The notes under the pieces were generated by a model, which had not been told where the DNA came from, did no database searches, and worked only from the letters and a program-made list of their open reading frames with translations. Positions 1 through 9,685 of a DNA stretch of 64,000 bases are shown here, one piece after another (within the stretch, counting starts at the first letter, position 1; the number at the start of each line of letters is the position of its first letter). A program made the translations under genes and the position numbers. This stretch comes from Neochlamydia sp. AcF84 (lineage in GTDB: Bacteria > Chlamydiota > Chlamydiia > Chlamydiales > Parachlamydiaceae). The stretch spans positions 1-64,000 of the forward strand of contig NZ_VJOT01000052.1 in assembly GCF_011087585.1 (NCBI RefSeq), written 5' to 3'.

Positions 1-141
1 GCCCTTCTTCCCCGTGCTTTTATTTTCCCTCCATCCTTTAATGGTTTCATCCGAAAACCATAAAGTTATGCTTCCTCTTTGTTCTAAAGCTTTGTTATAC
101 TCAGACCAATTACGTATACGGTAAGTGAGTTTTTTTTCCAT
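1..141 (-). CDS. IS5-type transposase, N-terminal part (runs off the window)
   Basis: The first 47 codons of an open frame start at an ATG at 141 and continue past base 1. The protein begins MEKKLTYRIRNWSEYNKAL and goes on with GSITLWFSDETIKGW. This is the typical start of IS5/IS1031-like DDE transposases, which open with a 'RIRNW-x-x-YN-x-x-L-x-x-RGS-x-x-W' signature. The catalytic DDE residues would lie outside the window, so it cannot be said whether the element is intact. The frame has no stop in the visible part. The gene is too short here to be found by a length-limited search. Family assignment is from the motif only. Confidence 0.72.
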   Translation of the reverse strand, partial: MEKKLTYRIRNWSEYNKALEQRGSITLWFSDETIKGWRENKSTGKKG

Positions 142-220
142 AGCCTGCCTATATTTTTGTTGTTGCAAACTAATTTTATAGCTCTTATGTGTTAAAGGGC
201 AATCTTATCGCATACGCTTC

Positions 221-514
221 TTAGCATTTACGCAACAACGCCCCTTTTTGTAAATTTTTTTCTTTTTCCTTATATTGTTCTTCATACTCTTTAATTTTAT
301 CTGTAGTAATAGATATTATTTTTGGCAAAGTTGCCTTGCGATAACTAAAATCTTTTGCTGTCTCTTTAGTTATAGAAATAGCAATGTGAGTTTCATTAGC
401 ATTTAGGTAAACATATTGCCTCTTACCTTTCTTCTCTCCTTTTAAATAAGCTTGAGTATAGGGAATCCACTCGGTAAGAGAAATTGAGGGTAAATAATTA
501 CTGGGAGGTTCCAT
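221..514 (-). CDS. Small protein of unknown function (97 aa)
   Basis: A 97-residue protein rich in Lys, Glu and Tyr, with no membrane segment or signal peptide. The frame can be read from a TTG at 529, but the ATG at 514 is the better start: a perfect AAGGAG ribosome-binding site lies at 521-526, six bases upstream. The middle part (YVYLNANETHIAISIT) looks like beta strands, and the C-terminus is a charged helix with KEKEKNL. I recognise no family. Its position next to an insertion-sequence transposase suggests accessory DNA. Confidence 0.5.
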   Translation of the reverse strand: MEPPSNYLPSISLTEWIPYTQAYLKGEKKGKRQYVYLNANETHIAISITKETAKDFSYRKATLPKIISITTDKIKEYEEQYKEKEKNLQKGALLRKC

Positions 515-529
515 AACATTCTCCTTCAA

Positions 530-1349
<820 letters not shown>

Positions 1350-2549
1350 TTAGCCTCTCACCAGATGGTAAGTTTCTAGAGCAATGATCAATAATGTGAA
1401 TGCTAATAAAGCTAATAACAAAGGTTTGCCACCTCTCACCTGTTCTTGCGTGGGTAGGTGAAATCTGTAGCGACCGAGCCAGACCATGCCAATAGGAAGC
1501 AGCCCATTAAGGATCGCTTCCCCAAAGCCACCCGCAATTCCTAAAGCCTCTAAAAATATTCCGGGATAGCTGCCAGCAAAGATAGCAGGAGGGATAAAAA
1601 CTATTAAGCAAAGAAGTATACGCGTCCATCCTTGGCTTTTTGCCGCAATTCCATCGGCTAAAAAATCTACCATAGAAAGAGAGACCCCTAAAAAAGAGGT
1701 AATCAGAGCAAAATATCCAAAGTAGGTAGCTAGAAAGCCAATCCAAGGGTGTCCTGTAATGGTATGGAGAAGTTGAGTAACAGGGATTCCTTCAGCGACC
1801 GCCTTAGCTATTTGCGATTCAGGAATTGTTCCAATAATCATCCATTGCCATAAGGTATAGATAATAAAGGGTAGGCTAGTGCCTATCACAATAGCCTTCC
1901 GTAGTTGGTGCACATTACGATGCATAAGGGTGGTTAAAGAAGGTATAATATTATGGTAGCCATAAGCGCTAAAAAGGGTAGGCATTGCTAATAAAAATGC
2001 GTTCCAATTTCTCCGAGTAAGGAAGCTTATTTGTACTTCGGTACTTCCTAATCCTATGAGCAAAAAGTAAGAGAAAACAAGCGCTATCATAAGAATTAAA
2101 TTTACCCGGTCTATGACTTGAGAGCCTAAGAAAACAATGAAACCAAAAAGGCTAGCAAACGCTATGTAGCCTTTATAACCGGTGAGATGAAAGCCCAAGC
2201 TTTCGACTTGGGAGATGAAAAGAGGAGTACCGCCAGCAATGTAAGAGACCTCCAAGCAATAATAAAGAAAGAGAAAAGCTGCGCCTGCTATCCACTTACC
2301 ATAAGGTCCAAAAAAGCGTGCCGCCATAGATAATACGTTTGCCTCCTCTTTCATCCAGAGCGTGGCTTCCAAAAAAAGCAGGCCAGTGATTAGCATAAAT
2401 ATCCAACAGATAAGATTGACTGCCATAGCTGGTAAAAATCCTGAAAAGCCAGTCACAACAGGGAGGGCAAGCATGCCTGCCCCAATGCAAGTGCCTGAAA
2501 CAAGTAATATTCCACTAAGAGTGCTGAATTTGTTATGTAGGGTAGGCAT
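1350..2549 (-). CDS. tyrP: Aromatic amino acid permease, TyrP/Mtr type
   Basis: A 399-residue integral membrane protein with about eleven hydrophobic segments. It matches the hydroxy/aromatic amino acid permease (HAAAP) family, which imports tyrosine or tryptophan with protons across the inner membrane. The N-terminal segment SGILLVSGTCIGAGMLALP is the family signature in the first membrane helix, with the flexible GAGMLALP part. Length agrees with E. coli TyrP (403 aa). Chlamydiae carry one or more tyrP copies and depend on host amino acids, so the role fits. The ATG at 2549 aligns with the start of family members. Substrate preference between tyrosine and tryptophan cannot be told from the sequence. 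Confidence 0.88.
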   Translation of the reverse strand: MPTLHNKFSTLSGILLVSGTCIGAGMLALPVVTGFSGFLPAMAVNLICWIFMLITGLLFLEATLWMKEEANVLSMAARFFGPYGKWIAGAAFLFLYYCLEVSYIAGGTPLFISQVESLGFHLTGYKGYIAFASLFGFIVFLGSQVIDRVNLILMIALVFSYFLLIGLGSTEVQISFLTRRNWNAFLLAMPTLFSAYGYHNIIPSLTTLMHRNVHQLRKAIVIGTSLPFIIYTLWQWMIIGTIPESQIAKAVAEGIPVTQLLHTITGHPWIGFLATYFGYFALITSFLGVSLSMVDFLADGIAAKSQGWTRILLCLIVFIPPAIFAGSYPGIFLEALGIAGGFGEAILNGLLPIGMVWLGRYRFHLPTQEQVRGGKPLLLALLAFTLLIIALETYHLVRG

Positions 2550-2842
2550 AGAAATTTAATTATCCTAGGGTTGGTACGCAGGAAAAGAGATGTTAAAAAT
2601 TGCTTTAAGGCAGAAAATTATCAAAAAAACAGATAAAAACAAAATGTTTTTGCAAATTAGAGGGTTTTAAGCTTAAATTAGCATTTTTTAGGAAATAGGA
2701 TGAAATTTGTTGGATTGAGAGTTAGTGTGTCTCCATCCGTTTCTTCTTTTTTAGGTAAAGCTCGCCATGAAAGAGAGATAGAAGGCCAAAAATTCTAACT
2801 CCTCGTACATTAAATGAATTTAATTAAGGTAGTTCAAAGGTT

Positions 2843-3760
2843 ATGAAATCAGTGGGCGTAGTCGTTCTAACATTAAATGCTGAAAAGCATCTGGTACGCT
2901 GTCTTAGTCCTATCATGCAGTCTTCGTTAAGCCCAAAAATCCTTGTAGTAGATTCGTCCTCGAAGGATCAAACCAGATCGCTTGCTTATTCATTAGGTGT
3001 AGAAGTTTTATCAATCCCACAAGCAACTTTCAACCATGGTAAAACCCGCGAGTTAGCAAGGAAACACCTAGGCACCGATTTGGTAGTCATGTTAACCCCT
3101 GATGCCTATGCGGTAAATCCGCAAGTTTTAGAAAAATTGATTGAACCCATTTTACAAGGCAAAGCATCGATTGCCTATGCTAGGCAAATTCCCCATGAAG
3201 GAGCTGACTTTTTTGAATCTTTTCCTCGGCATTACAATTATCCTGCTCGAAGTGAAATTCGAAGTATTGCTGATAGGCGTCGTTATGGCTCCTATACATT
3301 TTTTTGTTCCGATTCATGTGCTGCGTACTTAAACAGCGCTTTAGATGAAATTAAGGGCTTTCATCCCGTTCTTTTAGGGGAAGATACTTTAGCGACTGCT
3401 CAGCTTTTAAAAATAGGACATAAAATTGCTTATGTAGCAGAGGCGGAAGTGAGGCACTCTCATCGCTATAGTTTACGCCAAGAATTCTGTCGATATTTCG
3501 ATACAGGATTGATGCGAAAAAAATATGAAAATATTTTAAATTGCGCAGAAGGCGATCGAATGAGAGGCAATCACTATGCTGCATGCATGCTCAAGCAACT
3601 ATATCAAGAAAAACCTTTATTGCTCCCTTATGCTTTAATGCATATAGGTGCTAAATGGGCAGGATATCGCTTAGGACAGGCTAGCATTAATGCTCCCTTG
3701 TGGTGGAAAAAAGCTTTAAGTAGCCAAAAGTATTACTGGAAAAAAATTACTACCTCTTAA
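2843..3760 (+). CDS. Glycosyltransferase family 2 (rhamnosyltransferase-like)
   Basis: A 305-residue cytoplasmic GT-A fold transferase. The start VGVVVLTLNAEKHLVRCL is the nucleotide-sugar binding strand of GT2 enzymes, followed by ILVVDSSSKDQT (the usual VDS-S-D-x-T loop). TPDAYAVN takes the place of the DXD-type metal site, as in RfbN/WbbL-like rhamnosyltransferases. A later GEDTLATAQLL matches the ED catalytic-base region. It stands about 190 bases upstream of a polysaccharide export gene pair on the same strand, which suggests a role in making a surface glycan. The sugar donor is not determined. Confidence 0.85.
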   Translation: MKSVGVVVLTLNAEKHLVRCLSPIMQSSLSPKILVVDSSSKDQTRSLAYSLGVEVLSIPQATFNHGKTRELARKHLGTDLVVMLTPDAYAVNPQVLEKLIEPILQGKASIAYARQIPHEGADFFESFPRHYNYPARSEIRSIADRRRYGSYTFFCSDSCAAYLNSALDEIKGFHPVLLGEDTLATAQLLKIGHKIAYVAEAEVRHSHRYSLRQEFCRYFDTGLMRKKYENILNCAEGDRMRGNHYAACMLKQLYQEKPLLLPYALMHIGAKWAGYRLGQASINAPLWWKKALSSQKYYWKKITTS

Positions 3761-3953
3761 AATGCAATAGGTTTAACATTATTATACTGCCTTATTATTC
3801 CCTCCAAAAAAGCTGTTGTAGATTCTATTATCTGTATGTAAAGCTATAATGCAATATTAAGAGATATAAATAAGGTAGATTGAATTAAGAGAAGAAAGAT
3901 TGCTTTAATTCTATCCAGTTTAAAAATTCATTTTATTCAACGAGGCTTATGAC

Positions 3954-5048
3954 ATGCCTTTAAGCAAGAAAAAAAAGAAAGTAAAGATTAATTTTTTATT
4001 TTCACCTTTTGTTTTACTAAATCTATCTCTCCTTATAATTTTTGCTTCTTGCTCAACTGCTAATTTTGATTATCCTATTATGGGACCTGACGAATTTGTG
4101 ATAGACTCTTATCGCATACGTCAAGGAAAGCTAGCTATCTTGGAGCTTGAGGGAGTAGAGCTTGGAGAGCTAGCAGAAGAGGATATGTTAGAGTATCGCG
4201 ATGTGATCGCTGAAGATGATATTTTAAACATCGCTGTTTATCACCCCACGCGTAAAGATTTAATGCAGTCTATTCAGTTTATCAATGAGTCAACGGGTGG
4301 ATTTAAAGTCTATCAAGGAAAAATAGATGTGCCAGATTTACCTCCCCTTGAAGTCAAAGGGCTCACTTTAGAGGAAGCTCGTGAGGAATTACAAAGAGCT
4401 TTTAGAGACCAAATTCAGGATATAGAAGTTTATGTCAATTACCGGGATCGCCTACAACGCCGTGTAGAGTTAATAGGTTTAGTTTCTATTCCTACAGTAC
4501 CGGTGGATGGAAAAATGCGTCTTTATGAAGTGCTTGCCAGATCTCATATTCCGCCAGGCGCTAACTTATTTAAAAGTTATGTAATGCGCGAAGGACGTCA
4601 ATTGCCTATTGATTTGCATAGGTTAATCAATGAAGGGGATATGAACCAGAACATTGTAATGCGTGGAGGGGATAAAATCTTTATTGCTGCTCCTTCGGAT
4701 GCTACAGTTATGGTGATGGGAGAGGTGCGGGCTCCTCGCCCAATCAATGTTCCCTACGGCTTTATTTCTCTACGTGAAGCTTTAGTAACGGCCGGAGGTA
4801 TTCCTTTTACGGGCAATGGCAATTGTATCCATGTGATCCGTGGAAATATGCTTTGTCCTAAAGTTTACCTAGTCTCTTTAGATCACATTGTGCATTTGCC
4901 TAACGATAGCCTATTATTGATGCCTGGGGATACTGTCTATGTAGCCGAAAAGCCTTTGACGCAATGGAACAGATTTATTGAGCAGTTGATTCCTAGCTTT
5001 ACTGGCCTTCAAGCAGGATATGGAACATATCAGTTAATTAACGATTAA
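3954..5048 (+). CDS. Wza-like outer-membrane polysaccharide export lipoprotein
   Basis: A 364-residue secreted protein. A basic N-terminus (SKKKKKVK) precedes a hydrophobic stretch ending in the lipobox FASC, so it is probably a lipoprotein anchored in the outer membrane. The polysaccharide export domain follows (EDDILNIAVYHPTR, then YQGKIDVPDLPPLEVKGLT). After it come two SLBB domains, around VELIGLVSIPTVPVDGKM and VMVMGEVRAPRPINVPYG. Length is close to E. coli Wza (about 379 aa). In the known family it forms the translocon that passes capsule or exopolysaccharide to the surface together with a Wzc-type partner. That partner follows 24 bases downstream. Confidence 0.85.
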   Translation: MPLSKKKKKVKINFLFSPFVLLNLSLLIIFASCSTANFDYPIMGPDEFVIDSYRIRQGKLAILELEGVELGELAEEDMLEYRDVIAEDDILNIAVYHPTRKDLMQSIQFINESTGGFKVYQGKIDVPDLPPLEVKGLTLEEAREELQRAFRDQIQDIEVYVNYRDRLQRRVELIGLVSIPTVPVDGKMRLYEVLARSHIPPGANLFKSYVMREGRQLPIDLHRLINEGDMNQNIVMRGGDKIFIAAPSDATVMVMGEVRAPRPINVPYGFISLREALVTAGGIPFTGNGNCIHVIRGNMLCPKVYLVSLDHIVHLPNDSLLLMPGDTVYVAEKPLTQWNRFIEQLIPSFTGLQAGYGTYQLIND

Positions 5049-5072
5049 TTGTAGTAGAGGTTTACTTTAAAA

Positions 5073-8036
5073 ATGCCGCCAATAGATAAACATCCCTCAG
5101 AAAGTGTGATTACCATCACTGATCTTTTGCATATTTTAAAGATACATAAGGTTGCTATTATATCTACTGCCTTATTTTGCTGCATCTTGGCTGCCTGCTT
5201 TGCTCTATCTCGACCGGTTATTTACAATATTTCTGGCACGTTCAAAGACAAAGGTAAATCAAAGTCGGGTCTTTCTACATTGAGCCAGCTTCTTATTTCT
5301 GGTGCTAATGAGACTGAAGGTGAAGCTTTAGCTACTATCAAATCTCGCAAGCTTATGGAGAAGCTAATCTACCGACGGGGCTTGCAGGGCTTATTGGTTA
5401 AAATGGAACCCCGCTTTGATTTACTTGGATCCATACCGGAAAATATTCTAGTTGAATATGCTCATTTCGTTGCCCTTAAAAAGCCCATCTTACCTGATCA
5501 TCCGCCAAGTTTATGGCTTCAAGATGTAGCTTACAACGATGAGATTTCTAAAGTTTTTACTCTTCATTTCATTAACGAAGAATTTTTTGAAATTTACGAT
5601 GAAAATAATAGAAAGATAGGGAAGCATGAGTGGGGGCGAAAAGTAACAGGTAAAGATTATGCTTTTACTGTCATGAAGAAATCCTCTGAGCCTTTGGCCG
5701 GTACTAAATGGTATTTAGAGTTGATGCCCTTGCACAGAGTATCGGAAGATTTATTGGCCGCCTTATCTATCCAAGCGGATCAAAATGACCGCAATCTCCT
5801 TCATATTAAATTACAACATGCTAATCGCCATGTAGGCACCGAAATTTTAAATTCTATGATGCTGATTTATCAGGAACATATTCGCCAGGAGCAAAAGCGT
5901 ATTTCTCAAGAGCAGATTGCTTACTTAGAAAAACGCCAGCAGGAAATGGGAGCTAAGTTGCGTCAAATGATGGTTGCTCATGCAAAAAATATGTCATCGG
6001 ATATATCTACCAGTGGATTTTTTAATTCCCTTAAAGCCATAGAGTTTTATTCTGCTAATCAAACGCATTACCAGCAGAAATTATACGATATAGAATTAGC
6101 AATTAGGAGATTAAGCCATGCCCAGCAAGAAAACTGCGCTTTTTATGATCTACAAGGCGATCCAGGGGTTATCAACCAATCATTGGCAGAAATTAGAGCT
6201 TTAAAGCAGCAAAGCGATGCCTTAGATATGGCTTTAAAAAATGCTTATCCTGTTGGTAATCCTACTTTTCATGATAGCTTTACAGAACAGTTATTAGATT
6301 TAGAACAAGCCAAGCGTTTATCTACAGAAGCTACTTGCTTGCTAAGAAGCTTAGAAAGTGGGCAAGACCAGCCTACTATAGATAATCTAGTTAATGATTC
6401 AAGATTTGCTGTACAAGCTTGGCAAGATAAATTGTTAGTCGCCCAAAATGATATGGATAGTTGTTTTTCTGAAGAAGAAAGGAGTGACAGGGCTTTAGCA
6501 TTAAAAACAGCGAAAGAAAACTTTATAGCCTATTTAAAAAATTTAACACATCTTTTTGATGTGCAAGAAAAAGTCATTCAAGAGCGCTTAGCCTTTCAGC
6601 AAAGCCCTCAAAATGAATTTCAAGGGATTGATATTACCACTTCTAAGGAATTATATATCTCTTACACTCGCATGCTTAATGAAGTGCAAGGTTTAATCCG
6701 CCAACTAGATTTTATGATTGAGCAGTTGAAAAATCCTCACTTTGAAGTTACTTCAATGAGTGGAATTCAAAATGATTTTGTCACCAACGAGATGATTTCT
6801 AAAGCTTCGCAAATTGTTCAGGCCCTCAAAGATCAAAACAATCGTAGTGCTAAAGAAATGGAACGTTTGAAAGAACAATTAGATGTTCAAAAAGATTTCT
6901 TGCGTCAACACCTAAATCAAGCTGCTACGCTTCATAAGCTTAAAGAACAGCTAATTAAGGAAAAAATTGTTTCCCTACAAAGTGTAACACTAGGCCTGTT
7001 ACGTCAGCAAATTTCTATTTTAGATAAGCACATGCAGGAATACATGGCTATACGCTTAAATGACTTAAAGCAGGAGACTAACCTCATCGTTCAGCATCAA
7101 GAACAGCTGCGTAAAGAAATGAAGGATCTACCTAACAAATGGGTCGAAGAGCGTTTAATCGATCAGCAGCTACTCATCAATCAAAAGATGGTGGAAGAAA
7201 TTACAAGTTTAGTAGAATCAAAAAATTTGACGAGTAATTTAGAGATCTTGCAATCTTATCCTCAGGATTTTGCTCTGCCTCCTCTGCATCCAAAGTCTCC
7301 CCGTAGTTTGTTGTATGCTGCCTTTGGTGCGTTTACCGGGGCCTTTATAACTTTTACCTTCTTTATTATTAAATCTACTATCTCTGGCATTCGGGTGAGC
7401 CCCTCTAATCTTAAAGCTAATGATTTACACTTCTCTGGCCATCTAACTCCTAAAGCTTCTAATGAGTCTAATGAAAATTTGATGGATCAAGATTTAGATG
7501 TGCTGCGTCGTATGATTGCTTATATGACCAATAGCTCGCAGGCGCCGATAGGACAGTCCTTACTTCTCCTTAATGGAGCAGGAATTGATTATTCTTATCA
7601 TTTAGCCAAGCTCTTAACCAAGCTTGGCCAAAAGGTTGTCTTAATACCTATCTGCTTCAAAGCAACAAGCCAAGGGTATGGAACGGGATTAATTCAATAC
7701 CTGCAAGGAGAGATTGAAGAACCGATGATTACTTCCCAAGGCTCTTTCGATTGCATTTACGAAGGAGGTGTCTCACGTTTTGCCGTAGAATTAATCGGCT
7801 CTCACCGTTTCAAAAATTTATTAGACCAGCTTGTGCAAAGATACGATTGGGTTTTAGTCGTTAGTGATGCCATGCCGGCTAGTGGGCAAGCGGATCTCTT
7901 AATAAGAATATTTGGTCATGTGGCTGTTAACTTGACTCATGAGTCTCTTTCAGATTTGAAAACTTATATGCCTTATAAAGAACATTTAGCAGATAAGAAA
8001 AGAGTTACTTTTGTTTTTAGCCCTACAGAAAGTTAG
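5073..8036 (+). CDS. Wzc/Wzz-like chain-length protein with a degenerate BY-kinase domain
   Basis: A 987-residue inner-membrane protein. It has a first membrane segment at about 30-50, a Wzz-type domain, a very long coiled coil (roughly 250-730, rich in Gln, Lys and Glu) and a second membrane segment near 745-768. The C-terminal cytoplasmic part resembles the bacterial tyrosine kinase domain of Wzc but has lost its catalytic motifs. The Walker A position reads LLNGAGIDYSYHLAKLL with no GKS/T. The A' position reads VVLIPIC with no aspartate. The B position reads WVLVVSDAMP. There is no C-terminal tyrosine cluster. It probably shapes the export channel with the Wza-like neighbour but should not phosphorylate. 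The motif losses are seen; the function is inferred. Confidence 0.75.
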   Translation: MPPIDKHPSESVITITDLLHILKIHKVAIISTALFCCILAACFALSRPVIYNISGTFKDKGKSKSGLSTLSQLLISGANETEGEALATIKSRKLMEKLIYRRGLQGLLVKMEPRFDLLGSIPENILVEYAHFVALKKPILPDHPPSLWLQDVAYNDEISKVFTLHFINEEFFEIYDENNRKIGKHEWGRKVTGKDYAFTVMKKSSEPLAGTKWYLELMPLHRVSEDLLAALSIQADQNDRNLLHIKLQHANRHVGTEILNSMMLIYQEHIRQEQKRISQEQIAYLEKRQQEMGAKLRQMMVAHAKNMSSDISTSGFFNSLKAIEFYSANQTHYQQKLYDIELAIRRLSHAQQENCAFYDLQGDPGVINQSLAEIRALKQQSDALDMALKNAYPVGNPTFHDSFTEQLLDLEQAKRLSTEATCLLRSLESGQDQPTIDNLVNDSRFAVQAWQDKLLVAQNDMDSCFSEEERSDRALALKTAKENFIAYLKNLTHLFDVQEKVIQERLAFQQSPQNEFQGIDITTSKELYISYTRMLNEVQGLIRQLDFMIEQLKNPHFEVTSMSGIQNDFVTNEMISKASQIVQALKDQNNRSAKEMERLKEQLDVQKDFLRQHLNQAATLHKLKEQLIKEKIVSLQSVTLGLLRQQISILDKHMQEYMAIRLNDLKQETNLIVQHQEQLRKEMKDLPNKWVEERLIDQQLLINQKMVEEITSLVESKNLTSNLEILQSYPQDFALPPLHPKSPRSLLYAAFGAFTGAFITFTFFIIKSTISGIRVSPSNLKANDLHFSGHLTPKASNESNENLMDQDLDVLRRMIAYMTNSSQAPIGQSLLLLNGAGIDYSYHLAKLLTKLGQKVVLIPICFKATSQGYGTGLIQYLQGEIEEPMITSQGSFDCIYEGGVSRFAVELIGSHRFKNLLDQLVQRYDWVLVVSDAMPASGQADLLIRIFGHVAVNLTHESLSDLKTYMPYKEHLADKKRVTFVFSPTES

Positions 8037-8379
8037 AGGAGAAGTAAATGTTTTTGCTATCAGCTTCTTTGCATCTACTTTGAAAGCTCGGAAGGAAAAA
8101 GTTTTTTTCTCTCTATAAAAATAACAATAAGGGCCATCAAAAGGAGGATCCAGAGAAATTAATGGGATTGCATTTCTCCTCACCAGGAAAATAATAGGTT
8201 TTAAAAAAACTTAGTCTGCATACCTAGCTCTCTGAAACATGTCTCTCTGCTCAAATAAAGAGATTTTATAAAGTAGGGGACTGTCTAAGAATTGGCTCAA
8301 AAGGTATGATCAGGAAATATTTTTCCTATTCTTCTCTTAAAATCTTTTTTTGCTTTACGCCTTTTCATCTTTTGCCCAC
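8037..8379. other. Intergenic region between convergent genes
   Basis: About 340 bases between the ends of the Wzc-like gene and queF. I see no gene, and no terminator clear enough to report. Confidence 0.4.
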
Positions 8380-9216
8380 TTATTGGCGATAGTCCCGGAT
8401 ATTTCTTAAGGAGCTTTCAAAATTTGAACGAAAGGGATTTAAATCTATGCCCCCTCGTCTTGTGTACCGGCCATAAATTGTTAACTTATGACAGCGACAA
8501 TGTTTTTGCACATCCATGAAAATACGTTCAATACAATGCTCTCCAAATTCGTAGTGGCTGCGAAAGGAGATAATATATTTAAGAAGGGCCTCTTTGTTAA
8601 TTTTAGGCCCTATATAATGAATGTAAAGGCTTGCCCAGTCAGGTTGTTTAGTAACCGGGCAATTAGATTTTAAAAGATTAGAATAAAATTCTTCCTCCAC
8701 AAGTTCTGCTGCATGTTCAAGAATGGAGGGATCGACTGCATAAAGATTGGTTTCAATATCTAAGTTGTCTAAGCAAAACCCCGGGAGGTTTTTAAAGCAA
8801 AGGCTTGCATAATCTTTAGATTGAATAAGGTTAACTTTTACTGGCTGGCCCACACATTTTGTTAAATCTTTTTCTAAGATGGCCTGAACATCTTCAAGAT
8901 TGGCAAAAGTGGTTTGATGGAAAGAGTTCAAATAAAGCTTAAAGGATTTAGATTCTACAATATAAGGGGATTGGCAAGGAAAGAAAAATTCTCCTATCGC
9001 TAGGAGAGGTTTTCCTTTTACGTTAAGCCATGACAACTCATAAGCATTCCAAACATCGTAGCCTTGAAAAGGTAAATTTACATCGGCGATCCCAAGGGCT
9101 TGGCGTTGTTTATCTCTAGGTAAAGGGCATAGTAAGCTAGGATCATATACAGTCACATAAAAGGTCTGTTTTCCTAGCGGTGAATTGATAAGAGTTTCAT
9201 CCTTCATAAAAGCCAC
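8380..9216 (-). CDS. queF: NADPH-dependent 7-cyano-7-deazaguanine reductase QueF
   Basis: A 278-residue enzyme of the long, two-domain E. coli QueF type (282 aa). It reduces preQ0 to preQ1 in the synthesis of the tRNA nucleoside queuosine. The QueF motif ESKSFKLYLNSF lies at 88-99. The catalytic cysteine is C186 in SNCPVTKQPDW, with the partner aspartate D193. The C-terminal part shows HYEFGEHCIERIFMD and YGRYTRRGGIDLNPFRS, which bind substrate. No other queuosine genes stand nearby, so preQ0 must be made elsewhere or taken up. The start at 9216 gives the expected N-terminal length. Confidence 0.95.
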   Translation of the reverse strand: MAFMKDETLINSPLGKQTFYVTVYDPSLLCPLPRDKQRQALGIADVNLPFQGYDVWNAYELSWLNVKGKPLLAIGEFFFPCQSPYIVESKSFKLYLNSFHQTTFANLEDVQAILEKDLTKCVGQPVKVNLIQSKDYASLCFKNLPGFCLDNLDIETNLYAVDPSILEHAAELVEEEFYSNLLKSNCPVTKQPDWASLYIHYIGPKINKEALLKYIISFRSHYEFGEHCIERIFMDVQKHCRCHKLTIYGRYTRRGGIDLNPFRSNFESSLRNIRDYRQ

Positions 9217-9685
9217 TTTTCCGATAAAATAAAGTTTAATTTAAGCATCCACCATACTCTGCAAAATGATATTTTTCAATGGTTAACTCTTAAGAGAGCT
9301 AGCTTAAGCATCTCTAAAAATAGAGCTATACATGGAAGTAGAGCTTTTTTTGCAAAATAAAGAAGGGGCTAGTTTATAAATCTGAGAGAAAATGGAATCT
9401 AAATAAGCACTTAAATCTTCTGAAAATTTTCTTTTTAATTAAAGATAGTTTTTTAAAATGTATAGTTTTATTAAGAATTGCTTAAAAGCTTATAAATAGA
9501 CAATTGGCTGTTTTCTAATAGTATTTTTTTTATAAGCGGCTGTCATATAAAAAAGAGCATTAGATTTAAGCGTGGCTTATTTTTTAACCCTCTAAGAGGG
9601 GAAGAGTATAAGCTTTTAAAGAAAAACTCTTAAGAGCTGAATGAAGTAAAATTTGGTTTAAAATCTCACGTAAAACATTTCGCAA
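9217..9685. other. Intergenic region, nothing recognised
   Basis: About 470 AT-rich bases between the stop of the PBP2 gene and the start of queF, both on the minus strand. It presumably holds the queF promoter and the end of the PBP2 transcript. No gene or clear hairpin was seen. Confidence 0.4.
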
